From positions 19,651,769 through 19,715,768 of the forward strand of contig JAUJPP010000007.1 of NCBI GenBank assembly GCA_030562195.1: a stretch of 64,000 bases of DNA, in the 5' to 3' direction. Of this stretch, positions 54,001 to 64,000 are shown one piece after another. The notes under the pieces are model-generated. The model was not told where the DNA came from. It made no database searches and saw only the letters and a program-made list of their open reading frames with translations. Each line of letters starts with the position of its first letter. The stretch's first letter is position 1. The position numbers and the translations under genes were made by a program. The DNA is from Nipponacmea schrenckii (lineage: Eukaryota; Mollusca; Gastropoda; Lottiidae).

Positions 54001-56359
54001 TTAAAGGCTACAGTCCTCTGGTTATTGGTTCCACAGCTCTTTCTAGTTTTATTTAATTTTTCACAACAATAAATTTAAGGCTGGAAATGACTTTTTAAGA
54101 TTTGGCTGTCTTTGTATTTTACAATACAATTTTTTACTGCAAACCCTTGATTAATTGATCAATTATTAATAAAACCAAAAACCTGATTTCAATTTGAAAC
54201 ATGTTTAGCTGTTGGTGAATAACAAGAGTTCCTCTATATAAGGTTAAATATCAAACACCATAAGTACAGTTCAAATAATGCTTCATTTCATCTCTTTAAA
54301 TTCTAGTCTCTAGAAAGGGAGACAACTTCCTTGTCAATCTTCAATTTAAAAACAAAACTAAGTTTTCATTAATATCAATTTTGAATGAGTATTTCAAGCA
54401 TAAACTAAGCTTTAAAATTTCCACACTGACATCTGAAAGGGAAGCATTCCATTTTTAATTAGGGTAACATAATTGATCACTTCACTAGTTTTGTTCATAA
54501 ATCTGCATAAAGAAATTTATAATAATCATAATGTTCTTAGGTTTAATAGCTACCACTTATGGCATTCTAATCTACTTGAATACAGCAACCAATCACACAA
54601 ATATTTATCATCCAGCATCAAGATTTGTCTACCAAATCATCAATTTTGGCTGAATTAGTTGCAATTGTAAAGAGTCTACTAATACCAAGGATAATATAAT
54701 AGTCTTTCAGATCAATAATAAAACACAAAAACCAAAACATCACACAATATCTCAGCATTAGTCACTAGTTAATAAATACTATTTATTGTTTATTTTTGGG
54801 TTATTTCATCTGGGTGTAAATATTTTAAATCTGCAATGAAAAAAAAATTAAAAAGAATTAAACATATTGTACATTTTAGTTAAACAGTCAATACATGTAA
54901 CAAAACAAGGGTGGCACTCAATTACAAAGTTGCCCGGTGTTATAGTGTTACAGCTCACCATTAAAACTATAGGATTGCATGTGTCTAGAAATATCCACTG
55001 TTCTTTTCAGAAAATAGAAATACAATGTGAAAGATCTGTTAAGGTATTTTTGAAGGAATATTGCTATTCTTGCACATTTATAGTTCTCCTGAAGGCTAAT
55101 TACATACATCCAAGACCAAAATCAACCCCCAAAATGGCCAAAAACAGCTTCTGTAAGCATTTCATACACCTTCCTACTATCAGTGCTGTTACCTGTATGG
55201 TGTGGAAGAAATTCCCTACATAACAAAAACATAATTATTCAAGTATCAAAAAAAGTAACTCTAGACCTTACTTTTCATATGTATTTATATAACTTGTTGC
55301 CAAGGCTTTTTATCTAAACCTTTATGATCATTTATATGTTTGTATCTACATTTTTCACCATATATACACCCAGTTGTTCTCCAAAAATAACATTCATCAC
55401 CATTTACCGGACCGCTTTGTTTTGGAAGATTTCGAACTCTGAAAATATACATTTATCAATTGATGCTCCAGTTATTCTTCATAGTTTAACTGTCAATATA
55501 CATTACTGAATAAATTTGGAAATTCAAATGACAATACTTTATTATAAATGGTGTAAGGCATTTAAAATAGATCGAAGACTACAATGTTTCTCAAGAAGAT
55601 GATAGTTAAATGAAACTCTGAAAAACACATTGAATCCATATTAACAATTGACAACTGAGTTAGTATTTTAATACAACTCCAGTGCCACTGATTGTTAATT
55701 CGAACACAATAATTGTTATATGTTCTCTTTAGTAGATTTGTTTTTTTCTTCTCTTCAAATTGGATGGGAAATGTTTGTGGACAGTTTTTTTTAAAAAGAT
55801 CAGTCAATTCAAATAGTTCTAGTAGTTATGTCTAACCAAGAGGCAAGAGGCAATCATTATCACATCAATATTACGAATACAGGGTGTGGTAAATTTGTGT
55901 GCGGTCACATCTTCTGGTAATGTAATCAATCAAAATAAAGCAAAGGTGGCTACATTAAAGGTATTTTCAGTACTGTAGCAAATTTATGAGACTAAAGTCT
56001 ATGAGTAGTAAATTTGTCATTTACTAATAAAGAATATCAGAGTAACTTAAAGTTATTCATAATAAACATATCATTACAACACTCTGAATATGCAAATTTC
56101 TAAATAGATTGCATAATAAAAATAAAATTTCAATGTTTATGTTAGTTATAGGGACTGGGTATGAATTAATAATACTACTACAACTAAAAGAGCATGGCCA
56201 CTTAATTACAACATCAAGAGAGAAAAAACTTCAAAATATCAATCAAAAATAATAAAAGTCATATTTGCAGAGAATTTGAAATATAAAGATAGCTTGCCAG
56301 ACAAAGTTATATACGCCAACTGGCAGCATTCAATTTAAACAATAATTCGGGCAATAACT

Positions 56360-56790
56360 AATAAAGCATTCATGAAAATTTTTTATCAATGTAAATGCTC
56401 ACACCAAGTTTCATCGAATTCCATTGAAAATTGCAGCTTCTATTGCACCCACATCACAACTCTGACCCGATTTTATAAAGTCAAAGGCAAAAAAATCGTC
56501 AAAATTGAAATTGGCAACCATCTTTCGAATTCCAATGTTTATGCCAAGTTTTATTAAATTTCATTGAAAATTGTAGCTTCTATAGTGTCTACAATAAAAT
56601 TGGAAGCAATTTTACTGAGTCAAGGGCAATAACTCCAAAACTCTAAAATTCGGACTTGACCATCAGCTGCTGAATTCCAATGCTCACACAAAGTTTCATT
56701 AAAATCCGTTCAAAATTGTAGCTTCTATAGTGTCTACAACAAATGTTGACAGATAGACCGACGGACAAGGGTGACAATATACATCCTTAT
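56360..56790. repeat. Dispersed repeat family C, copy 2, with internal tandem modules
   Basis: Three modules of about 150 bases each carry AATGCTCACACCAAGTTTCAT (or a close variant), CCATTGAAAATTG and AGCTTCTATAGTGTCTAC. The block ends GACAGATAGACCGACGGACA. It is the same family as 25110-25440, which has two modules and the same end. Confidence 0.7.
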
Positions 56791-57468
56791 TTAAGTGGGC
56801 AAATAAAAATGACTGGTCCACTTACATTGTAGACTAAACGATAATAATAATAGACCTGACACATAGTTTTCATTACAATTTAATCTATCCCCAAATAACA
56901 AAATTAACAATATAGCCTTTATTTCAGAACAACTTCAGGTGTGCTTTTATATCTTTCTTGGCCATTAAGAGTAAACAATAACATGCACAAGAACATGCAT
57001 AACAGCAAAATACATCAATACGGCAAACAAGACACAAAAAAATAGCATCAAGAAAATCATAATCAGCCTTCTATAAAATCAACACATACATTATTCTTTT
57101 CAGAAAGCATTTAATAAACCATATTTAATTTATGACTTGACCTGCATTGCCCTGAGAAGATTTGTCCAGTTCTAATCACACTGAGAGGAGTAGGTATAAG
57201 AAAAGACACCAATAGGCAAGAGGAAAATGGAAGTATAAAGCTAGTTAAGATAACATTCCAACAACAAACAAGCTACATTTATCATTCAGTGTCCCACCCA
57301 AATCAAGGGAGTTTAATTTGATTGAGGGCACTCGTGGATATGAGCTAATGATGAGCCCCACCCAAGAGCTGAGAGAAGTGTCAAGGACCTTGATATCCAT
57401 CACCCATCAAAGACAACAGACCTAACAAGAAAGGAGATTTAAAAATAGAGCTTGTATAACATACATAC

Positions 57469-60400
57469 CATCTCCTCTGCTCTACGGTAGCGAGCGCGGC
57501 TGTTAATATAAAGGCAATGGTCAAGTCAGTAACGTCAGTCAGAAAAGGGGAGGTAATAGATCAGAAGAGGATCTCTGAAGAAAAGCTCAGATTCAGAGGG
57601 ATCATTTCATACAAAGCCTTTCTTAAAGAATTATTTACATAAAACTCAGAAATCAGTTTTGATTATGTATTACTACTCTGTGTAACTAGCCTACACTAAA
57701 GACATAAGGTACAAGGGTAGATCTAGTCGGAATACTAAACATTTATGACATGACATGAATAGTAGTGCACACAACCGCCATACATCATGCTAGATCTACA
57801 AGCCATGCCCAATACACTGTTTATATGATACATGAATATAAATAGATATATAGGTCATGCATATATTCATACGCATTCATCTTTTAATCAAGTCTATTGA
57901 TTAGTAAATATAATAGAATCATACATTGAAATCAGTCTAAAGAATATCTTGTCTTCCTTGATGGTTAGTTTTATTAACACTTGAGACTGAAGAAATTGAT
58001 TTTACTGCATTTATTCCAATTAGAAAATCACCACTATCAGGCTAATATTTGTTAAGTTTACAATGGTTAAATAATCATAATAATGGTTCTTCTTGAAAAA
58101 AATAATCATTTACTTAAATCTCATTCATTTTGAAGTGCTTTAATACCTGCAAAAAATTATTCAATACAAATCCGTCTGAAAATGCCTGAACTTCAACATT
58201 TCTTATTTTAATATTTAAGACAAGATATGAATTGGAATGATTTAAATCTTTTAGATTAATACTCACTATCATTAGTAAATAAAAATAGAAAACATTCTGT
58301 CAATTATAAGTGAAGTAAGAAGCTGAGAGTTACTCACCCTTGTTGCTGTTGTAGTTGTTGTTTAGGAGCAGGTGTTACAGTAGGTGGTGGCGATACTGGG
58401 GTTGTTTTACGTAAAGTAGTTTGACCGTTATTGGTTCCTGTGATAGGATGATCAGGGAATCGAACTAATAATTTTTGACCTTCACATTCTTCCCCCTGAA
58501 AGAAATAGGAAGAAAAACTTGCTGAATTAACTGCTTAAATACTAGTCTATGGGTGGACATTGTCGTATTAACTACAGTCAAGTCATAGTGTTATGTTTCA
58601 ACATTTTAGTTAGATCATTGATAATTGCCAATAATCACTTGAGTTGTCTGCTTATAGAATAACAAATTTAGTCCCACTTACTACTACTCCTTACTTCTTC
58701 TTAGTATTAATACATTGATAAACTTTCTTTATAAGAGATCAGCCTAAGGCTACAATCCAAACATTTACGTTCAGTGTTTATAATGTATAAACGGATTGTT
58801 AGTCTTCAATATACGATTATGGATAAACATATTTTATATTACATTAGAAAGTATCTATTATACCTTTGATTAAAAGGCCGCTATAGCTTTTCAGCAGACT
58901 CTTTTTAATTTTATATATCTTACATAAACACATATTTTTCTGGTAAAAACGGACATTTAACAGTTCCATTCTAACAATAATACGACAGACTATTGTGTCA
59001 TTAACACAATATTTCATTCATATTTAATGAGCAAATACCCTACATTTTAACTAATGATTTTATATAAAAAAAATAGTATAAATGGTATAGTGCAGTTTAA
59101 GCGAGTCTCATTTAAAAACATACTTATAATTTGTGCTTCTATTTCTATTTCCGTATATGTTCTGTATAAACAGAAGATTTCTATCCATTAATCAATTCGT
59201 GGACCAATAAAGATCGTCAATACAGAAATAATTTTGAGTATTTTTCCAACGAAATCAGCAAGTCGATGAAACATCCCATTTTGTCTATAAACTCTCACAC
59301 TCTAAACAATATTTTGAAAAGATGACATATAAATAAATAATATTTATAATTTGGTATAAGGGAGTATTAAGAGGTCTCAATTAAACAAACCGACTTAAAT
59401 CAATTTGGTTTATTATTACAAATAACTAATTTCTAATATGAGTCCAATATCATATAGATTATCAACTATCATGTGAGATCTTTTTTTATTCAGAAATATT
59501 GAAAGATACTCTAAGATTTATTACTTACCTAGAAAACATCTGCATTAATTTTTTTTCTGATACCTGAGGTAAAACATTTCCCACCCATAAAGCTGTTAAT
59601 CCTTCGACATTACGAGGACTACAATAGATAAGAACAAGATATATGGATTATATAATATCTTTCATAATACTGATTAAAATCTTTTTTTTATATATTATAT
59701 TCTTATTCAATGTTTTTAAGTTTAAAAAATGTAATTTATAAGTCACTTTACTTGCTGCTCAATATACATTGCAGAATCATAGGGTCAATCAGGTTGAGGA
59801 GTTTAAGACTGGGACAAATACCAACAAATGTTAACCAAGATACAAGAAGACAAAACTTACTCCATTTTAACATCTGATAATGAGGAAGAAGATTGTTGAG
59901 TTATAAAAGTATTATGATTGACTGTAGATAGACTAGTAGGTTTTATCACTGGTTCATCATCATCTGATAGGTATACTTCATTACTAATATTCATATCACC
60001 TACAATAATATATACATAATATATACACCTTGACAGGCAACCACCTACAGATCTGTAAGCTACTTGATTCAATAACATACATGGTATGTTGAGATAAAGT
60101 TGCCACTTCAATTCAAAAAGATTTAATCATCATTCAAACCTAAAAGATTTTCTATAAGGTAGCAAACAGAAACATATGTTTAAAGCAATAAATCTTTATA
60201 AGACCCTACCAGATTATCTCTTGTGAGGTTCTATAGCACAGCGGTTAGAGTGTTGGTTCTTTATGGCATGGCGTCAATTTGAATATGTTGAATATGTCGG
60301 AGTTCTTATCTCAACCGGAGTAAGAAGTCTGATGACCTTGAATAAGTCATCTTCACTCACAATTGCAGTCCACCCAGCTGTAAATGGGTCTGGATAATCC

Positions 60401-62646
60401 GGGAAAGATCAATGCCAACATGTTTGGCCAAGGACCAGCTGGTAGATAGGATCCCTGTCACGCAAACTTGTGAACCAAAGTTGTGACCCTGTAAAAGGGT
60501 TGTTTCTTTCATTTCTTTCTTTCTTGGGTTATCATATCAGAATGAAGAAACATACATACCAATTCCTGCTAATAATGAATCTAAAGCCGTTTGGACAGAA
60601 CCAAATTTTTTTATTGCACCTTCTGCTTGCTGTTTTGTAAAACCCATTTCCTACAAACAAAAAATTACAAATGATTTCTTTATTTGCTATATGGATAAAT
60701 TTTCAAACTTGAACATGGAAAAGTCTCCAATTCTTCAAATAGCAGAATTTCCAGAAGCCTTGCATTCAGGCTACATCTTGGAAAACACATTTATTTAGAA
60801 AAAGCTAATTGTTAACTGTTTAAAAGATCCTGATTCACAGAGTGAAAAGCAAACTGGTACATACTGTAAGTTGATATGTCCGAACTCGTGACAGTTCTTG
60901 AACAGCCTCCTCACAATTTTTGTCTAATTTTAAAACCTGCATAAATGATTTTTCTGCATCGGGATAAGACTGAAATAATAAAAACTAAAATGAATGGAGT
61001 TTTACGTCCGACTCTTATGCACTTTATGGACTAATATAGCAGGCAAGCCCTTGCGATGTGCAATGTGGAAATTTTGCCACGACAGAAGCATAACCCCACT
61101 CTTTTTTATTTATCTTAAAATGAAGATATCATAACCAAAAGAAAATAAAAAAGAACAGTGAAAAAAATATGAGAAATGTGGAACCTATTAAAGAGCGGCA
61201 TCAGATTTCCATAAGAAAAATTGAAAAAGTCATATAGCAGCTATAAATGTACAGAACCATTAATATTATTAATGAATTGTCCATTAAATATATCAACTTG
61301 TATTTCGTCTTTAGTTTCTACAGTTAAAACTTGATAAATACGTTTAATGTACAATACCTTTAAACCTGCTAATGCACGACCTTTTCTAAAATAACCTTTA
61401 GGCCAGTCTTTTGATAAACATATTGCCTTTTCTGCATCTTTTAAAGCTCTGAAAAATACATTTTAGGACATTGGCAATAGTTGAAATCTTTATTAATTAT
61501 AATATAAAATCTCTAGAGTAGCATGTAATCTTGATAAAATTAATCGTTCAAGTAAGTTGCTCAGATTGAGTCAAATTGCTCTCAAATTGCTACCCTTATA
61601 AGAAGCACATTCATCAAATATCAAGCTAAATTAAATTCATGTCTTTACCATTTGTCCTTCAAACTGGCAATTCAACGTTAATCTTATTCAACACAGATTC
61701 AAATAAAGAACTTACTTATCATACTGCTGCATTCTGTCAAAACAATAAGATCTATTACCGAAAAACCTGAAAAATAAAATAACATGCTAATATTAATCCT
61801 TAATTATAACAGAATAATAAATTAATTAAATTTTTTGATAAAATACAATATGAAGTGATCCAATGATTTATTATGATATATAATAACAAACAAACAAGAA
61901 TTCCACCTATTTCAAAGAGCTCTGTTATTTTTTCTTCATATAAGCAATGTTTTTTTGATCATGGCCAACACTGAAGCCTGAGATATATCATTTGTGAATT
62001 GAAGAGGCTTTATATACCTAAAATCCTTGGGATCTAGTTTAATGGCTTCAGTAAATAATTCAATAGCTGCATTATAATGTTCTAGTTGTGCCATTTCATT
62101 GCCTCGTACTGAAATTCAAATTTAAACAGTTTAATCATCATTAAAGGCAAAACAATGTAAAATCTTAAAAAACTTTTCCTTTCTAAAACATAAAAGGATA
62201 TTTCAAATAGATTGAGAAGATACTTACTTGCTAATTGTCTACTTCGTAAAACTATAGGATCTAAACCTTCCGCCTACAAGAGACAAAAATCTTCTTAAGA
62301 GCAACCTTATATGATATCATCCATGTATTTCACAACTTAATAATAATGTGCGAGTTCACTTAGAAAAGAAAACCTGACCAGATAAAATCAGAAAGGTTAG
62401 TTTATCTACTAGTTTTCTTTTTTTTCTTTCAATATATTTGTGACAGAGCAACAAACTATTAATGAGTTTGAGTAATCTGATAAGCAATCATTCAAACTTA
62501 TCAATTACCTCTTCTTCACTTCTGGTAGATTCTTGATTATTTTTTAAACGCTTGTCTTTTCTATTCTGTGGTGTCGTTTCATTAGAACTGCCTTTCTTTT
62601 TCTTGTTTATAACTTTTTTAAAAAATGCTGGGTGAGATTCAAAGTC
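57469..62646 (-). CDS. TTC31-like TPR/UBA/RRM protein, both ends incomplete
   Basis: Exons (minus): 62509-62646, 62228-62273, 62018-62108, 61716-61766, 61358-61448, 60865-60969, 60560-60650, 59861-59999, 59529-59618, then a damaged exon near 58864-58970, 58338-58495 and perhaps 57469-57499. A basic N-terminal part (NKKKKGSSN) leads into TPR repeats: NEMAQLEHYNAAIELFTEA, FFGNRSYCFDRMQQYDKAL and DWPKGYFRKGRALAGL, which resemble human TTC31. A UBA-like segment (EMGFTKQQAEGAIKKFG) follows, then an acidic linker and the start of an RRM (LTALWVGNVLPQVSEKKLM). The exon at 58338-58495 has CEGQKLLVRFPDHP, the RRM end, then a Pro/Gln tail. That exon closes either at donor GG/GTGAGT or, read through, at the TGA inside it (58334-58336). 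The start codon lies to the right, unresolved or outside the window. TPRs suggest protein binding, the RRM RNA binding; the real role is unknown. Confidence 0.75.
58864..58970 (-). pseudogene. Damaged RRM exon of the TTC31-like gene
   Basis: This lies between intact RRM exons, with an acceptor-like TTGTTAG and a donor GTATAA. Across its frames it shows RRM pieces in the right order: GTVK, LPEKY.VF, KESAEK, then AFNQ. They fall in different frames, separated by small length changes, several in A or T runs. The 107-base length does not keep the phase that both neighbours need. It may be a decayed exon or a local sequence error. Confidence 0.5.
60221..60530 (+). mobile_element. tRNA-derived SINE, second family
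   Basis: Starts GAGGTTCTATAGCACAGCGG, then TTAGAGTGTTGG, an A-box-like tRNA head. It is followed by a central domain with GCAGTCCACCCAGCTGTAAA and TGGGTCTGGATAATCC, and ends in a (TTTC)n tail near 60505-60533. It sits in a TTC31-like intron. I recall a comparable central domain in mollusc SINEs, but the exact family name is not certain. Confidence 0.65.
60994..61115 (-). mobile_element. Fragment of the first tRNA-derived SINE family
   Basis: Begins TGAATGGAGTTTTACGTCC and continues with GGACTAATA.AGCAGGCAA, GATGTGCAATG, AATTTTGCCACGACA and CCCACTCTTTTT. These match in order the region 3325-3445 of the complete copy. The tRNA head and middle are missing. It lies in a TTC31-like intron. Confidence 0.7.
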
Positions 62647-62744
62647 CTAGAGAAGAAAATGGGCAAGTGAATAAAAAAATTTGCCATTGACAGATCTGTC
62701 ATTAAAAACACATGTTAATTAGAATTGCTTACAATTATGAACGT

Positions 62745-63830
62745 ATTTCGAGAGCCTTAAAATATTATGTAGGCTAAATTTGCAATTACCTACATCTAGA
62801 CAATATATTGAATATCATTTGACCTAGTTTTCAAAGTCATAAAATAATTAGGTCACACCTTCCGTAACGGTTAATGATGGCGAAAATATGAAAATTATCA
62901 ATTTTTGCTGTATTTAAGTACACTTATCTCTATGAATTTTTTAAGTAAGCCAAATTAAAAAAATATCTACTCGTAGACAATATATTGAATATTATTTGAC
63001 CTAATTTTCAAGGTCATAGATTAAGTGGGTCACACCTTCCGTACCCGTTAAAGTGACCTAATTTTGAAAAAATCGAAATTTAAATAATTCGAAAGAAAAT
63101 ACGAAATTTGAAAATCGGTCTCCAAGAAAAGGTAGATAATGATCCATTGTATCTATGTGCTAAATTTCATCAAAATCGGTCTATCAGTAGTGTCTGAATT
63201 TCGGATTTAAGAATTGTAACGAAAATTCAAAATGGCGGCCGATATGGCAGCTTGACCTAATTATTTAGGTCAAATCAATTACTATTGACAAGTTATTTAT
63301 AAAACAGCTTTCACTTTTCACCTAGCAGTTATAGACCGGAAGTTACGTAATTACGTCATTTGAGGCTAAACCGGAAGTGGAATTTTTTTTTCACATTTTT
63401 TCAAAAATTATAAACATATCGCCTATCAACTGGTAAAGTTTCAAAATTTTACCATTTATATTAAAGGAGAAATCACGGTCTGAAATTTTTGCCGATGACC
63501 CTTGAATATTGAATTGCAAATCGTGGGTAAAATTTTTAACCTAATTGCATAAAACCTATAATTGTTAGTTGACAAATACATTGAAGTTTTCAAATCTGAA
63601 AATCCGGTCAAAATCGAACTGAAAATAAACTTGCTAAAGCAAAAAAACCTGAACTTCCGGTTCTCACTTCCTGTCAGAGATAGAACTTCCGGTTTTGTTT
63701 TATTTGATAATAGAAATCATTCTAAGATCAACTGTAGATTTAGAATTTCTGCACCTTTTACCAGTTTGTCTGCAAACTCATCCAAGAATTACAAAAAAAA
63801 AAAAAAAAAAAAAAAAATAAAATAATCCGA
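62745..63830. repeat. Compound dispersed repeat ending in poly(A)
   Basis: Non-coding block in the presumed 5' intron or upstream region of the TTC31-like gene. It contains a duplicated module: AGACAATATATTGAATATYA through GGTCACACCTTCCGTA at about 62797-62870 and again at about 62977-63047. After it come several ACCGGAAGT/ACTTCCGGT motifs (63336, 63370, 63655, 63686) and a run of about 26 A near 63791-63817. The A-run followed by a sharp change in composition suggests a retroposed 3' end read on the plus strand. Confidence 0.55.
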
Positions 63831-64000
63831 ACGATTACAATACGTTTTCGACAAAGTCGAAATACGTAATTATCCCAAGCACACCAAATGTGATCAAGAT
63901 GAGATGATACAAACTCTATGGTGTTTTTAAGAAATGTGGATGTAACAACCAACAGGTGCATTGGAAATATAACGTATTTCCACATTTTTACATTTGTATA
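63818..64000. other. Right window edge
   Basis: About 180 bases after the poly(A) run with no recognised exon or element. A small inverted repeat, TTTCGACAAAGTCGAAA, lies at 63845-63861. Confidence 0.4.

Larger units (their letters stand above)
50522..57468. other. Long spacer between the R3HCC1-like and TTC31-like genes
   Basis: About 7 kb of AT-rich DNA holding both 3' UTRs. It includes a 45-bp tandem repeat (50944-51078) and repeat family C (56360-56790). Several open frames of 60-118 codons occur on both strands, but none has a recognisable domain, good splice borders or protein-like composition, so I annotate none. A minus-strand frame at 52439-52666 is the best of these and remains unexplained. 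Confidence 0.55.

Noticed and set aside
54867..55223. Plus-strand 118-codon open frame
   Set aside because: The longest in the 7-kb spacer, but composition is mixed, with no domain, no Kozak-like context and no splice partners.
60221..60300. Second possible tRNA gene
   Set aside because: The A-box-like part is followed by a SINE central domain and a TTTC tail, so it is a SINE head.
63562..63825. Plus-strand 87-codon frame ending in poly-lysine
   Set aside because: The lysines come from the poly(A) run at the end of a dispersed repeat.

Overview
The window is nuclear DNA from an invertebrate animal. It is AT-rich, its genes are split by many GT-AG introns of about 100-2000 bases, and it carries tRNA-headed SINE copies and dispersed non-coding repeats. 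The best matches in my memory for the proteins, together with the SINE style, suggest a mollusc or other lophotrochozoan; I cannot place it more exactly. No bacterial or organellar segment was seen.

Seven protein genes were rebuilt exon by exon, with every splice phase checked by hand. Left to right: (1) minus, a TAPP-type tandem PH protein (PLEKHA1/2), 343-5971; (2) minus, SFR1, the SWI5 partner in homologous recombination, 8516-9851; (3) plus, NCAPH, the condensin I kleisin, 16 coding exons, 10799-18165; (4) minus, an LCOR/LCORL/E93-type transcription factor with two psq-like helix-turn-helix domains, 22593-29277; (5) plus, MORN4, 30367-32124; (6) minus, a 19-exon gene for an 855-residue protein with a duplicated N-terminal domain, two TIR domains and a C-terminal SLOG (LOG/DprA-like) domain, 35854-44886; (7) plus, R3HCC1/R3HCC1L, 45565-50521, first exon unresolved. 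An eighth gene on the minus strand at the right edge (57469-62646, incomplete) encodes a TTC31-like protein with TPR, UBA-like and RRM segments.

SFR1/NCAPH, the LCOR-like gene/MORN4 and the TIR-SLOG gene/R3HCC1 are head-to-head pairs with short spacers. The SFR1-NCAPH spacer holds a CDE-CHR-like cell-cycle element. NCAPH and the LCOR-like gene converge, as do MORN4 and the TIR-SLOG gene; these gaps hold presumed 3' UTRs and repeats.

The most notable locus is gene 6. In bacterial Thoeris defence a TIR enzyme makes a cyclic ADP-ribose signal that a SLOG domain on another protein senses. Here both parts lie in one animal polypeptide. TIR1 keeps the glutamate at the SARM1-like catalytic position and TIR2 has glutamine there, which suggests one active and one inactive TIR next to a possible sensor. 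Other points of interest are a 45-bp tandem repeat that duplicates the MORN4 splice acceptor and start codon, a damaged RRM exon in the TTC31-like gene, and a protein-like open frame in an LCOR-like intron.
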